The translations under genes and the position numbers were made by a program. Positions 17,233 to 26,491 of a stretch of 64,000 bases of DNA are shown in pieces. The notes under the pieces are model-generated. The model was not told the origin of the DNA, made no database searches, and worked only from the letters and a program-made list of their open reading frames with translations. The stretch is taken from NCBI GenBank assembly GCA_031269245.1, contig JAISZL010000069.1:1-64000 (forward strand), written 5' to 3'. Every line of letters begins with the position of its first letter. The first letter of the stretch is position 1. The DNA is from Synergistaceae bacterium. GTDB lineage: Bacteria > Synergistota > Synergistia > Synergistales > Synergistaceae.

Positions 17233-20200
17233 TCGCCCCCGCCCTCTCCCTCCAGCGGCACGTAGAATCCCGGCACGTAGGATTCAAATCCATTTTCATC
17301 CTTTATCGTTATCTCTTCCATACTCTGATCGACGTAAGTCCCTCGGACATCTGCGTCTTCAGTGTCATCCTTCAGCCCCAGAATCGCGCGGACCTCGCGG
17401 GGCGAGAAACCCTCCCCTATCCACGTGTCGTAGAGCCTGTATGTGGAAGTATTGGATGAGGAACTCCAGAAACGGAACCCGAGGATGCGTTCGCGGTCCG
17501 GCGTGTACGCCACATCGCTTGGCTCACGGCGATAACCGGCCTCGGTGGGCTTCGGGCGGTACGGAAGCTGCAACCCCTGAACGACCGTCAGAAAACGTTT
17601 GCACGTGGGGCCTGGACTGTCAGATACATAACTCCCTTCTTTTGCGTTGTTATTAATATCCCAGTCCGGCGCACTGCTGGTTCCGAAGTCCCAGCCGCGC
17701 ATGGCGTAGAGGCCGAAAATCGGCGTAGTCTGGTTCGGCTGTGTCGCGCGCCACGGCCTCAGAATGCTCAGACGGCCGTAGACTCTGCTGCCCTCCGGTA
17801 TAATCGGCTTCCCCCTCTGCTGCCGCAGCACATCGTAGCCGTACTCCCCGTTATAGCCCCTTGCATCCCTTGACACGTATTGATACTCGCTAGAATACTG
17901 CCCGAATTCGCTGGACTGTTTGATTTTTTCCGTCTTATTGCCGTTATTATTTTTGTTCAGGTCTATCGCGATGGGCGGCGTCCAGACGGAATGAGGCGTA
18001 TCGGTGAGGACAGGATTGACCCGCCCGTAATTATTCCGGTCGCCCTTTATGTAGGTGGTCTTGTAAAAGTCAGGTGGAAGGCTTTCCACGAACTGCTTCC
18101 ATATATAGCGGTAATCTTCTCCTGTGACCTTGGAGAAATCCCAGCCCAGGAAAGATTCCTTCCACGAGCGCACCCTCATGCCCCTGCGACGGTAAGACTG
18201 GTCGTCGCCCTCCTTTGGCTCGGGGTCCGCGACCACGTGCTGCATGGTGTTCCCCAGCTTCTTGAACGGGGACGGGTAGTCGCCGCGCCAGGCGTCGCCC
18301 TTGAACTTGCCGTACCAGATGGGCTTTGAGTAGATGTAGTTCCGCGAATTGTTCCAGTCCGTCGCGCCCTTCTTGAGCCCGATCAGCTCGGCGCGGATGA
18401 ATATGTCTCCCGCCTTGTGAACCCAGCTGTCTGCCAGCGGCGTCACCTTATTGATATCGGTCTCCCCGCCGTGGTGGATTTTGAAGTTCCACTCGTCTTC
18501 GACCTCGCTGGCTTGGATATTCCTCGTCACTTCGAGGACGGTCAGCTTGAGAATATGCCTCTGCTGCCAGATCTCCCGTTGGTTGCTGATATTATAGTTA
18601 GGGTCGTCCGGCCTGTCGTTTTTTTGAAAATGTATATTCCAAGAACGATCCCACCGGAAACCGAGCCGGTTGTCTTCCTCCCCCTCCGTCAGCATATCCC
18701 CGACCGTTGTCCCGTCGTACAAATGCCAGGACTGCATGTGCTTCGGGGAATAAAGGGATATGTATCCCTGGTCCTGACCGTACATCATGCCGTAACCGAC
18801 ATGCGATCCCTCTATTCTGTCCTGGTAATACCGGTCATTCCGGCCTTCCATGCTGGCCGAGAAAATGTTGGTTCCCGTGATCTGGTTTATGTATTCCGTG
18901 CCGCCGCCAACCGAGAACGGCAGACGGTAATAGAGCCCCGCGTCGGATGACGCCCCGGCGTTTTTGTTGAAATCCTCGGAAGTCACGGGGCCCGACAAGG
19001 AAATATTCCCCGGCGCGGGGAATTTGCTTTTGGCGGCGTCGTAGAAATACATCGGGCGCGCGCCCCAGGAGAGCGAGCCCCCATCGCCGTTGACGCCGCG
19101 TTCGCCGTAAACATTATCGTTGTAGCAGTAATATCGAATGACAAACCCGTTGGCCCCGGGGTCGAACTGGAAGATATACCCACCGGAGCGATATTCGGAT
19201 TGGTATGTCTTGTTCACTCTCGACCCGTTCAGGAGGACGCCGAACCCGCCGCCTGCGCCCACGTCGGGGAGCTCTATATCAATATAAACGGCATAGTTCG
19301 TCGGCCCGTAAAGAACGTCGGCCGAACTCGCCGCGCCCTTCGGAATCATGTGGGCGAAGTCCTCCGGGCCGAATTTCAGCATGACCAAAGGACCGCTTAC
19401 AGACCCACTAGTATCCGCCCTTACTTCAAAATAACGTCTGCCGGTATTTTGGTCCACCGCGAGTGTCATGTTTCCGTATTTAGACTGCGTATTCAGATAA
19501 GTCCTGTCGTTGAGGTTGGTGTTCTCTGTGCCCGCCTGAAGCTGGTCAAGGATATCAGCGAACAGCACGTCGTCTTTATAATTCCCCGATTTGACGTAGA
19601 CGGGCCACTTTTTCCTAGAGCCCTTGCCGTCCGGGAAGCTGGCCACTATGATCATGTAAGCCCCCCTATAGAGGTCGTAGGCCCGTGTCACGGTGCTGGC
19701 GACCGCCCCCAGGTTGAATTTCTTATTATCGGACAGCTCCACCTCGAACACGTTGGAGCTGTCGCTATGCTTCGTCCCTTCCTTGACGGACATCAGCCTA
19801 AACCCCCTGGCGGCGGCACTGTCTGGGTCTTGAATATTGAACGGATCGTTTATCAGCTTGGCCTCTAATTCCATCGACAGTGTTTCGTCGTCCTCATGTG
19901 TTTGCTGGTCTTCGTACAGGGTGTCCAGCAGGCTTTGGCCCACTTCCGCCTCCAAATAATTGGGGACGCGCTCTTCCAGATGCGTCAAAATCGCCTCGGG
20001 GTTCCGGCCCGCGCTCTTCACGATGTCCTCGAAAATGGTGGGGTCGGCGGCGATCCACGTGAAAATGACATCCTCGCCTGTACTCTCGACGGCGTTCACG
20101 AATTTCGCCGGCAGCGTCAGGTGCGCGTCCAGTTCCGTGTCGTAGTTGAAGCCGCCTTCGAGGTGTTTCCACGTGTCGGGGCTGGCGTATTCGAAAGTCT

Positions 20201-20855
20201 CTTTGCTTGATATTTTCCTGCTCCCGTAAACCTCCAGACCTGGCGTCAGAAGCGGCGTCCGCGGCCTGTACCGCAGGATATGCCCGCCTTCGGGCGCCGA
20301 GGCGTCCAGGCCCATCACCCCCATAGCGGCGTGAACGAGTATCGAGCGGTCCAGGCCGACCGTCTTGACCGCGTCCTCCGGGCCGTAGGCGGCTTTGACG
20401 AAGATGCGCAGCAGTCGTCTGACGCCGTCCAGGCCTTCCGTTCGCGGCTCCGCGTCGAAAGATATGGTCTCTATGTACTCGGAACCCGGAACCTTGTCGT
20501 ACGCGACCGAGCCGTCCTCCCGCTGGTAGACATGGCGCACCTCTTTGCGGTCGGAGCTCAGGACGACATAATGCCACTCCTCATCGAGCCCTGGCGCGAG
20601 GTCGTGTGTGTCGTCGGAGACGATCTCCACTTCGCCGGCGGAGGAGATCTCCTTGGACAGAAACTCCACGGAGGACAAAACCCCGCGCTGCGCCGCGGTG
20701 TAGCCCGTGTTCGAGGCCACCAGTCCCGCGCTCTGGCTAAGCAGCATCAGCAGCGCGGCCATAACGATACCGACGATCGACATCGCGACCACAACCTCCA
20801 CCAGCGTAAAAGCGTTCTTTTCCCTTCCCCCGAGCCAGTGTCCGCGTAACGTCAA
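17229..20855 (-). CDS. Giant PilW-like prepilin (1208 residues)
   Basis: The N-terminus reads GGREKNAFTLVEVVVAMSIVGIVMAALLMLLSQSAGLV, a prepilin signal with probable cleavage between Ala and Phe (Ala replaces the usual Gly at -1), Glu at +5 and a hydrophobic assembly helix. About 1150 further residues follow, while PilW proteins usually have 200-400. The remainder is rich in aromatic, Gly, Asp and Asn residues (for example WRATQPNQTTPIFGLYAMRGWDFG), suggesting beta-rich extracellular domains; I recognise no catalytic motif. The start is a TTG placed after AGGAGAGGTGAG; the nearby GTG is out of frame. Being first in the PilW/X/V-like operon, it probably forms or decorates the pilus tip and may be an adhesin. 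Confidence 0.8.
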   Translation of the reverse strand: MTLRGHWLGGREKNAFTLVEVVVAMSIVGIVMAALLMLLSQSAGLVASNTGYTAAQRGVLSSVEFLSKEISSAGEVEIVSDDTHDLAPGLDEEWHYVVLSSDRKEVRHVYQREDGSVAYDKVPGSEYIETISFDAEPRTEGLDGVRRLLRIFVKAAYGPEDAVKTVGLDRSILVHAAMGVMGLDASAPEGGHILRYRPRTPLLTPGLEVYGSRKISSKETFEYASPDTWKHLEGGFNYDTELDAHLTLPAKFVNAVESTGEDVIFTWIAADPTIFEDIVKSAGRNPEAILTHLEERVPNYLEAEVGQSLLDTLYEDQQTHEDDETLSMELEAKLINDPFNIQDPDSAAARGFRLMSVKEGTKHSDSSNVFEVELSDNKKFNLGAVASTVTRAYDLYRGAYMIIVASFPDGKGSRKKWPVYVKSGNYKDDVLFADILDQLQAGTENTNLNDRTYLNTQSKYGNMTLAVDQNTGRRYFEVRADTSGSVSGPLVMLKFGPEDFAHMIPKGAASSADVLYGPTNYAVYIDIELPDVGAGGGFGVLLNGSRVNKTYQSEYRSGGYIFQFDPGANGFVIRYYCYNDNVYGERGVNGDGGSLSWGARPMYFYDAAKSKFPAPGNISLSGPVTSEDFNKNAGASSDAGLYYRLPFSVGGGTEYINQITGTNIFSASMEGRNDRYYQDRIEGSHVGYGMMYGQDQGYISLYSPKHMQSWHLYDGTTVGDMLTEGEEDNRLGFRWDRSWNIHFQKNDRPDDPNYNISNQREIWQQRHILKLTVLEVTRNIQASEVEDEWNFKIHHGGETDINKVTPLADSWVHKAGDIFIRAELIGLKKGATDWNNSRNYIYSKPIWYGKFKGDAWRGDYPSPFKKLGNTMQHVVADPEPKEGDDQSYRRRGMRVRSWKESFLGWDFSKVTGEDYRYIWKQFVESLPPDFYKTTYIKGDRNNYGRVNPVLTDTPHSVWTPPIAIDLNKNNNGNKTEKIKQSSEFGQYSSEYQYVSRDARGYNGEYGYDVLRQQRGKPIIPEGSRVYGRLSILRPWRATQPNQTTPIFGLYAMRGWDFGTSSAPDWDINNNAKEGSYVSDSPGPTCKRFLTVVQGLQLPYRPKPTEAGYRREPSDVAYTPDRERILGFRFWSSSSNTSTYRLYDTWIGEGFSPREVRAILGLKDDTEDADVRGTYVDQSMEEITIKDENGFESYVPGFYVPLEGEGGGE

Positions 20856-20869
20856 GTTCGCTCACCTCT

Positions 20870-20893
20870 CCTGATATAAATTTGAAATAAAAT
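20870..20893 (-). repeat. MITE-like repeat, partial copy
   Basis: GATATAAATTTGAAATAAAATGCCT matches the right end of the MITE-like family (consensus ATACCAATTTGAAATCAAATGCCT). It lies right upstream of the giant prepilin gene, next to its ribosome site. Confidence 0.45.
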
Positions 20894-21084
20894 GCCTGCC
20901 GGTCGATGCACGCGTCTCGCCGGGGACGCATCCGCCGCCCATGCCGATACGCGCGGCACGCGCGCGGCACGGTTACGGTCCGTGCCGAAAATTTACGCAT
21001 GTGTCTTTTTGACATATGGTTTGGAATACGCGAAAATGTCCCGCCGCCGCAACGGCGGCGGGAGCCGCGAAGATTACCTGGAGG

Positions 21085-21160
<76 letters not shown>

Positions 21161-21319
21161 TTAAAATTATGTTTGTCATATAAGACGGCACATCAGTAAA
21201 AACCATGATATTCGTCTCCAAAAATATATTTTGTAAGGCGTCCATAACGTTAGCATCTTTTCTTTTATATTGCAAGTTGTTTTTTGGGGGCTCGTTTTTT
21301 TGTTTTTTCCCGATCAAAC

Positions 21320-21445
21320 TGCGGGCGCTGCCCGCACCCGCCAGGGAGCCAGCTCCCTGGACCCTTTGTTAAAAATGATAACGGGGTCAAGGGGACTGGT
21401 CCCCTTGCGGGGTTCGGGGCAGCGCCCCGAGGTCTTGATCTTGCT
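21320..21445. repeat. GC-palindrome repeat, copy 3
   Basis: Four palindromes in a row: GCGGGC-gct-GCCCGC, CCAGGGAGC-ca-GCTCCCTGG, AAGGGGAC-tg-GTCCCCTT and GGGG-cagc-GCCCC. They lie between the pheT stop and the microsatellite. Parts recur in reverse orientation at 5.20-5.26 kb and 9.90-9.94 kb. It may also end pheT transcription. Confidence 0.65.
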
Positions 21446-21494
21446 CTTGATCTTGCCTGTGGTTCGCGTCGCGCGCGCGGCGCGGCTCAGACCG

Positions 21495-23945
21495 TCAGCT
21501 TCGCAGTTCGCCTCCAAGCGTCTTTGACAGGCGTTTGACTATCTGTCCGGCGGCGGCTTCTATCTCGTCGCTCGTCAGAGTTTTTTTGTCGGAGCCCATC
21601 ACGAGGCGCATGGTGACGGACTTCTTGCCGTCCGGCACCTGTTTGCCGCGATAGACGCCGACGAACGAGACGGACTTGACGAGATCTCCCCCCCCGGGAT
21701 GCTTCTTCCCGCGTGCCGTGCGCTCTATCTCCTCCCACTCGGACGTCTCGTCGAATGTCATGGATATGTCGTATTCGACCCGCGGGTACTCCGGGAGGCG
21801 GGTGTAGCGGTTGGTGCGGCTCGCGTGCGGCTTGAGCGAGTCGATGTTCAGCTCGAAGAGCGTGACGGCGCTCGACTTGATCCCGCAGGCCAGGGCGGAT
21901 TTTTTGGACAGGAGCGCGAGTTTGCCCACCGTCTCGTGATCCAGCCGCACGTCGAGGCACGCCGCGCCGTCGGCCCAGACGGGCTTCTCTCCCCTGGCGA
22001 ACTCGAACGGCGCCATGTGGACGTAGCGCGGCATCCATTCGACGATCCCCTTTGCGCGCCTGAAGAGATCGCTCGCGGAGCTCTGTCTGCCCACCACCGC
22101 GCCCGCCACGCTCCTCGCTCCCCTCGGCAGGCTCTCCCTGGCGTCGTAGGGGGAGCTGTAATCCGCGTCGTAGAATACCTGGCCCGACTCGTATATCGCG
22201 AACTCGCCGAAGAACCTGGTGTTCTCGGCGACGGCCTTCAATATGTTCGGCAGCAGGGACGAGCGGATGAACCGCTCGTTCGGAGAGGGGGGGGTGGAAA
22301 TTTCGAGCAGCCCCTCCGTCGTGTCCGACGTGACGCTCAGGAACTCGCCGCGAACCCAGGGGTATGTGAAGACCTCCTGCATCCCGCAGCGGAACGACAG
22401 GTACTCGCGTATCCCGCGGTCGGCGTCGGCATCCCTCTGGTTGACCGCCCCCTCGAAGGACGTGACGATCGCGGCCGGCTCGAAGTTCTCGTAACCGCGC
22501 AAGCGGGCCGCTTCCTCCATTATGTCGTCCGGTATGGAGACGTCGCCGGTCGAGCGCCAGGACGGCACGACAACGTTCATGTCGTCGCCGTCCATCCTGA
22601 CGCCGAAGCCGAGGCGCTCCAGCATCCCCCGGACCTCCGCGTCGTCGATGCGCGTCCCCATGCGCCTCGCCATCCACGAGAGCGACACGCGTATCGAAGC
22701 GCGCTTCAGCTCGCGCGGGTAGTTATCGTCGAACCCGGTCACCCTCATGTCCGGGAACTCGTCGCGGAACATCTCCATCGCGAGTCCAAGGGCGAGGTCG
22801 GCTCTCTGCGGGTCGATCCCCTTCTCGTTCCTCATGGACGCCTCCGTGCGGAGCTCGTGGCGCTGTGCCGACCTTCTGAGGCCGATGGGCTCGAAGTTGG
22901 CGATCTCCAGTATCACCCTCTCTGTCGTGTCCAGCACGGAGTCCTTCGCGCCGCCCATCACGCCGGCCAGCCCCACTGGGCCCTCGTCGTCGGCTATCAC
23001 GAGGTCGCTCTCGGTCAGGGAGAGCTCCCTGCCGTTCAGGAGCAGCAAGCGCTCGCCCGCGCGCGCGCGTCGCACCGCTATATGCCCTTCGATGTTGTCG
23101 GAGTCGAATGCGTGGGCAGGCTGGCCTACCGCCAGCATGACGTAGTTCGTTATGTCAACCAGCGAGTTGATCGGGCGCATCCCGACGCGCCATATACGGC
23201 TTTGCGCCTTGAACGGCGACGGCTTCGGCGATACGCCCTCTATTTTGACTCCTATGTACCTCGCGCACAGCTCGGGATCCTCGATCGCGACGTTCATCCC
23301 CGCCGCGCCATCCCGCGGCGCGAACGCCGGCAGGGGCTTCATCGGGAGGCCGTAAAGCGCCGCCAGCTCGCGGGCTATGCCGTAGTGACCCCACAGATCG
23401 GGACGGTTCGTGAGAGATTTGTTGTCTATCTCCAGTATCACGTCGTCAAGCCCGAGAGCGTCGGCCAGGTTCGTGCCGTTTGGCGCTCCGAACTCCGAGA
23501 GGTCCATGATGGTGGCCTCCTCCTCGAACGGAAACAGGTCGAAGAGACCGATCTCCGACGACGCGCAGATCATCCCATAGCTCTCGACGCCGCGCAGGCG
23601 CGCGTTCTTTATCTCGACGGGCTCGCCCTCTCCGTGCCATCGGACCACGGCGCCGGGCTTAGCCACCGCCACCCTCATGCGGGGCGTGAGGTTTATGCCG
23701 CCGCAGACTATCTCCTTTGTCTCGCCGCCGCCTATATCCGTCCGGCAGATCCTGAGCTTGTCGGCGTTGGGGTGGGGGAGCACATCGAGCACCTCTCCTA
23801 TGACGATGTGGGAGAACCTCTTCCTCAGCTCCGATGCGCCCTCGACCTCCACGGTTGACATGGTGAGGTCGCGCGCGAGCCTGGATACCTCCAGGCCGCT
23901 GGGGAGTTCCACGTAATCCTTGATCCAGTCGAGCGAAATCCTCAT
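21495..23945 (-). CDS. pheT: Phenylalanine-tRNA ligase beta subunit
   Basis: An 816-residue subunit of the alpha2-beta2 enzyme that charges tRNA-Phe in the cytoplasm. The N-terminal MRISLDWIKDYVELP is followed by an EMAP/OB-type tRNA-binding region, the B3/4 editing domain (EIDNKSLTNRPDLWGHYGIARE), the B5 domain, the catalytic-like core and the C-terminal anticodon-binding FDX-ACB domain (YPRVEYDISMTFDET). Length is normal for bacteria. It follows pheS after about ten bases and belongs to the infC-rpmI-rplT-pheS-pheT minus-strand cluster. A 719-residue ORF on the opposite strand is an antisense shadow. Confidence 0.97.
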   Translation of the reverse strand: MRISLDWIKDYVELPSGLEVSRLARDLTMSTVEVEGASELRKRFSHIVIGEVLDVLPHPNADKLRICRTDIGGGETKEIVCGGINLTPRMRVAVAKPGAVVRWHGEGEPVEIKNARLRGVESYGMICASSEIGLFDLFPFEEEATIMDLSEFGAPNGTNLADALGLDDVILEIDNKSLTNRPDLWGHYGIARELAALYGLPMKPLPAFAPRDGAAGMNVAIEDPELCARYIGVKIEGVSPKPSPFKAQSRIWRVGMRPINSLVDITNYVMLAVGQPAHAFDSDNIEGHIAVRRARAGERLLLLNGRELSLTESDLVIADDEGPVGLAGVMGGAKDSVLDTTERVILEIANFEPIGLRRSAQRHELRTEASMRNEKGIDPQRADLALGLAMEMFRDEFPDMRVTGFDDNYPRELKRASIRVSLSWMARRMGTRIDDAEVRGMLERLGFGVRMDGDDMNVVVPSWRSTGDVSIPDDIMEEAARLRGYENFEPAAIVTSFEGAVNQRDADADRGIREYLSFRCGMQEVFTYPWVRGEFLSVTSDTTEGLLEISTPPSPNERFIRSSLLPNILKAVAENTRFFGEFAIYESGQVFYDADYSSPYDARESLPRGARSVAGAVVGRQSSASDLFRRAKGIVEWMPRYVHMAPFEFARGEKPVWADGAACLDVRLDHETVGKLALLSKKSALACGIKSSAVTLFELNIDSLKPHASRTNRYTRLPEYPRVEYDISMTFDETSEWEEIERTARGKKHPGGGDLVKSVSFVGVYRGKQVPDGKKSVTMRLVMGSDKKTLTSDEIEAAAGQIVKRLSKTLGGELRS

Positions 23946-23955
23946 GAGCGTCCTC

Positions 23956-24993
23956 CTATTTGAACTGGCTCAGGAAGCGCAGGTCGGCGCTGTGAAAGAG
24001 CCTTACGTCGTCGACCCCGTAGCGCATCATCACCAGTCGGTCGAGCCCGATGTTGACGTAGAAGCCGGTGTACCGCTCGGGGTCGAGCCCGGCCGCCCGC
24101 AGTACGTTGGGGTGCGGCGTACCGCCGGGCATTATCTCTATCCAGCCGACCTGCTTGCACACGCCGCACCCGGTGCCGCCGCACACCAGGCACTCCATGT
24201 CTATCTCGAACCCCGGCTCCACGAACGGGAAGAAGCCGACCCTCATCCGCACCGGGACGTCGCGCCCGAATACCTTGTCTAGCACGCTCTTCACCATCAC
24301 CTTGCCGGCGGCGAACGGCATCTCCCTGTCCACTATGAGCGCCTCGTACTGGAAGAACGCCCTCTCGTGGCGCGCGTCCGTCGTCTCGTTGCGGTAGACG
24401 TGCCCTGGGTAGACGAAGCGGCAGGGAGGCTTGTGCGTCCGCATGTAGCGGACGCTCGCGCCCGTCAGGTGGGGGCGGAGGCATAGCCTGTCGCCGCCGC
24501 GCCCCGTGTCGTGCCCCGCGATCCAGTACGTGTCCATGCTCTCGCGCGCGGGGTGGTCTGGCGGGAAGTTGAGGTTGTCGAACGCGTAGAGCTCGCTCGT
24601 TATCTCCGGCTCCTGAAAGATCTCGAACCCCAGCGATTTGAACGCGTCGTTCAGGTCGTAGCACATCTGGGTTATGGGGTGCAGCGCCCCGCCCGGCGGG
24701 GGGGTGCCGGGCACCGTGAGGTCGAAGTCGGCGGATATGGCCGAATCCGACAGTTGGAGCTCCTCGTCCCGCGCCTCTATCAGTCTGGTGAAGAAGTCCT
24801 TGAGCTCGTTGGCCTGTCTTCCCGTCTCGGCGCGGAGCGCCGGGCCGAGACGCGGTATCTCCCTCATGATCTCGGAGAGCGCCCCGTTTTTCCCTATCAG
24901 CGACGCCTTCACGTTCCGCAGCTCGGCGACGGACGCCGCCTCAGCTATCCGTGCCCTCCCGGACTCGCGTAGCAGCGCTAGTTTTTCGTTCAT
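23956..24993 (-). CDS. pheS: Phenylalanine-tRNA ligase alpha subunit
   Basis: Catalytic class II synthetase subunit, 345 residues from the start chosen here. Motif 2 and 3 regions are clear: HPARESMDTYWI, LRPHLTGASVRYM, PCRFVYPGHVYRNETTDARHERAFFQYEALIVD and GLDRLVMMRYGVDDVRLF at the end. Pairs of Cys (CLVCGGTGCGVC) form a zinc-like insert seen in many bacterial PheS. The ORF track extends to 25266 and overlaps rplT; ATG 24993 (MNEKLALL) stands six bases after GGAGGA and gives the usual family length. Confidence 0.97.
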   Translation of the reverse strand: MNEKLALLRESGRARIAEAASVAELRNVKASLIGKNGALSEIMREIPRLGPALRAETGRQANELKDFFTRLIEARDEELQLSDSAISADFDLTVPGTPPPGGALHPITQMCYDLNDAFKSLGFEIFQEPEITSELYAFDNLNFPPDHPARESMDTYWIAGHDTGRGGDRLCLRPHLTGASVRYMRTHKPPCRFVYPGHVYRNETTDARHERAFFQYEALIVDREMPFAAGKVMVKSVLDKVFGRDVPVRMRVGFFPFVEPGFEIDMECLVCGGTGCGVCKQVGWIEIMPGGTPHPNVLRAAGLDPERYTGFYVNIGLDRLVMMRYGVDDVRLFHSADLRFLSQFK

Positions 24994-25020
24994 ACGCATT
25001 CCTCCGTCCAAAACAACGAA

Positions 25021-25068
25021 GTTCCTGTCACAGTCGATGACAGGAACCCCAATATTTTTCGATATTGG
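25021..25068 (-). promoter_or_regulatory. Paired hairpins between rplT and pheS
   Basis: On the minus strand CCAATAT-cgaaaa-ATATTGG comes first and TTCCTGTCA and TGACAGGAA then form a second 10-bp stem (GTTCCTGTCA/TGACAGGAAC on plus), followed by TTCGTTGTTTT. The position upstream of pheS suggests partial termination or attenuation separating ribosomal from synthetase expression. Confidence 0.5.
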
Positions 25069-25085
25069 CAGCGAATCGGCCCCTG

Positions 25086-25442
25086 TTACGCGGCCAGCGC
25101 CTCGCGGGCCGCGTCCACCAGGCGGGCGAACGCCGGCGCGTCGTGCACCGCGAGGTCGGCCAGCATCTTGCGGTTGATGTTGATATTGGCCTTCTTGAGG
25201 CCGTTGATGAGAGCGCTGTACTGCATCCCGTTCGCGCGGGCCGCCGCGTTGATGCGCATGATCCACAGTCTCCTGAAGTCGCGCTTCTTGCGCTTGCGGT
25301 CGTGGAACATGCGCGTCAGGGACTTGAGATACGCCTCCCTGGCCCTGCGGTATACGTTTTTCTTGCGTCCCCAGTAACCCTTGGTTATGGAGAATAATTT
25401 TTTTAGCTTCCTTCTGCTGGCGCTTGATCCCTTTACACGCAT
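25086..25442 (-). CDS. rplT: 50S ribosomal protein L20
   Basis: A 118-residue basic protein that binds 23S rRNA early in large-subunit assembly. MRVKGSSASRRKLKKLFSITKGYWGRKKN starts the long N-terminal extension; the globular end has NGLKKANININRKMLADLAVHD. Length and sequence are standard. It is the third gene of the infC-rpmI-rplT set; in several bacteria L20 represses this operon by binding its leader or mRNA. Confidence 0.98.
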   Translation of the reverse strand: MRVKGSSASRRKLKKLFSITKGYWGRKKNVYRRAREAYLKSLTRMFHDRKRKKRDFRRLWIMRINAAARANGMQYSALINGLKKANININRKMLADLAVHDAPAFARLVDAAREALAA

Positions 25443-25520
25443 ATTACGTCACTCCTCGTTGTTGTCTCCCGAAGCTCGTTAAGAGAGCGCGGATTGCCGG
25501 GCCGGCCTGGCGAACGCCCC

Positions 25521-25718
25521 TCAGGCGTAGGGCATGAGCCTCTTCATGTGCGCTTCGAACGCGCCCGTGATGACGCCCTTCTTGCGCAGTTTGCGAATGC
25601 GCTTCTCGCTCTTGTTCACCAATATGTGCCTGCGGCCGCTCTTTTGATATGTGATCTTGCCGGAACCCGTCAGGCTGAAGCGTTTTTTCGTCCCGGAGTG
25701 AGATTTCATCTTGGGCAT
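25521..25718 (-). CDS. rpmI: 50S ribosomal protein L35
   Basis: A 65-residue basic protein of the large subunit. [22 protein letters not shown] and [18 protein letters not shown] are the family signature stretches. It lies between infC and rplT, the most conserved arrangement for this gene, with GGAGGAA before its start. Confidence 0.98.
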   Translation of the reverse strand: MPKMKSHSGTKKRFSLTGSGKITYQKSGRRHILVNKSEKRIRKLRKKGVITGAFEAHMKRLMPYA

Positions 25719-25729
25719 GTAGATTCCTC

Positions 25730-26326
25730 CTAGTTATCCGTTTCCTCGATGGTCCTCTTCGGTTTTGGCTGATCCGGCGTCTTTTGAGGCGGGAGAGCGG
25801 ATGACGGGCTCACCATCATCCTCATGTAAGCTCCCTCCATGCGCGGTTCCGTCTCGACCTTGCCGTGCGACTCCACGTCGTTCCTGACCCTGTTCAAGAC
25901 CTCGCGCCCCCTGTCCAGAAACGCCATCTCGCGGCCCCTGAAGAAGATCGATACCTTCACTCGATGACCGTCGGCCAGGAAGTTCTTGATCGCCTTCACC
26001 TTGAAGTCGTAGTCGTGCTGGTCGATCTTCGGGCGCATCTTGATCTCCTTCACCGACTGGTTCTTTTGTTTCTTGCGCGCGTCCTTGTCCCGTTTCTGCT
26101 GCTGGAACCGATACTTGCCGTAGTCCAGTATTCTGCATACCGGCGGGTTGGTGAGCGGTGCCACCTCGACAAGATCGAGCTCCCTCTCCTCCGAGAGCCT
26201 CAACGCCTCTGACGTAGACACTACGCCAAGTTTGTTCCCCTGATCGTCGATCAGCAGAACCTCTGCCGCCCGAATCTCGGAGTTCACGCGCGGTTCGTCG
26301 TCCTTGTTGATGTTGGTGTTGCTAAT
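25730..26326 (-). CDS. infC: Translation initiation factor IF-3
   Basis: IF-3 prevents premature subunit joining and proofreads the initiator tRNA and start codon. The N domain begins at [25 protein letters not shown] and the C domain contains [26 protein letters not shown]. The ATG-like codon used by the ORF track (26425) is not credible, because the strong site AGGAGGTGG lies at 26333-26341. The next in-frame codons are TTG, ATC and ATT; ATT at 26326 (198 residues) has nine-base spacing from AGGAGG and is the rare start known for infC in E. coli and Bacillus, where it gives autoregulation. ATC at 26329 is also possible. The last 20 or so residues form a Pro/Lys-rich tail. Confidence 0.93.
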   Translation of the reverse strand: MSNTNINKDDEPRVNSEIRAAEVLLIDDQGNKLGVVSTSEALRLSEERELDLVEVAPLTNPPVCRILDYGKYRFQQQKRDKDARKKQKNQSVKEIKMRPKIDQHDYDFKVKAIKNFLADGHRVKVSIFFRGREMAFLDRGREVLNRVRNDVESHGKVETEPRMEGAYMRMMVSPSSALPPQKTPDQPKPKRTIEETDN

Positions 26327-26343
26327 GATCAACCACCTCCTGC

Positions 26344-26385
26344 GTAAAGATAAAAGGGCCAAGTCGCGAAACGCGCCCGGCCCTT
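26344..26385 (-). promoter_or_regulatory. Leader attenuator hairpin before infC
   Basis: On the minus strand AAGGGCC..GGCCCTT encloses CGCG-TTT-CGCG and is followed directly by TTTTATCTTT, then the infC ribosome site. It has the form of an intrinsic terminator inside a leader of about 160 nt. Ribosomal leader control (L20 type in Bacillus) is the obvious analogy, but I cannot match the published L20 leader consensus by eye. Confidence 0.6.
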
Positions 26386-26491
26386 GTTTGAAGGAAATAT
26401 TTATCCCCGCTCGTTTACCCGACAACCTGCGTCGGCGGGTGAGAGGCGCATCCTCTTCTTAAAAGTTGCCGCGCCCTGCGACAACTTTGGC

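Noticed and set aside
21699-23858. 719-residue plus-strand ORF
   Set aside because: Antisense to pheT, whose protein is unmistakable. The ORF is a long open frame due to high GC, and its translation is rich in Arg, Val and His without any domain.
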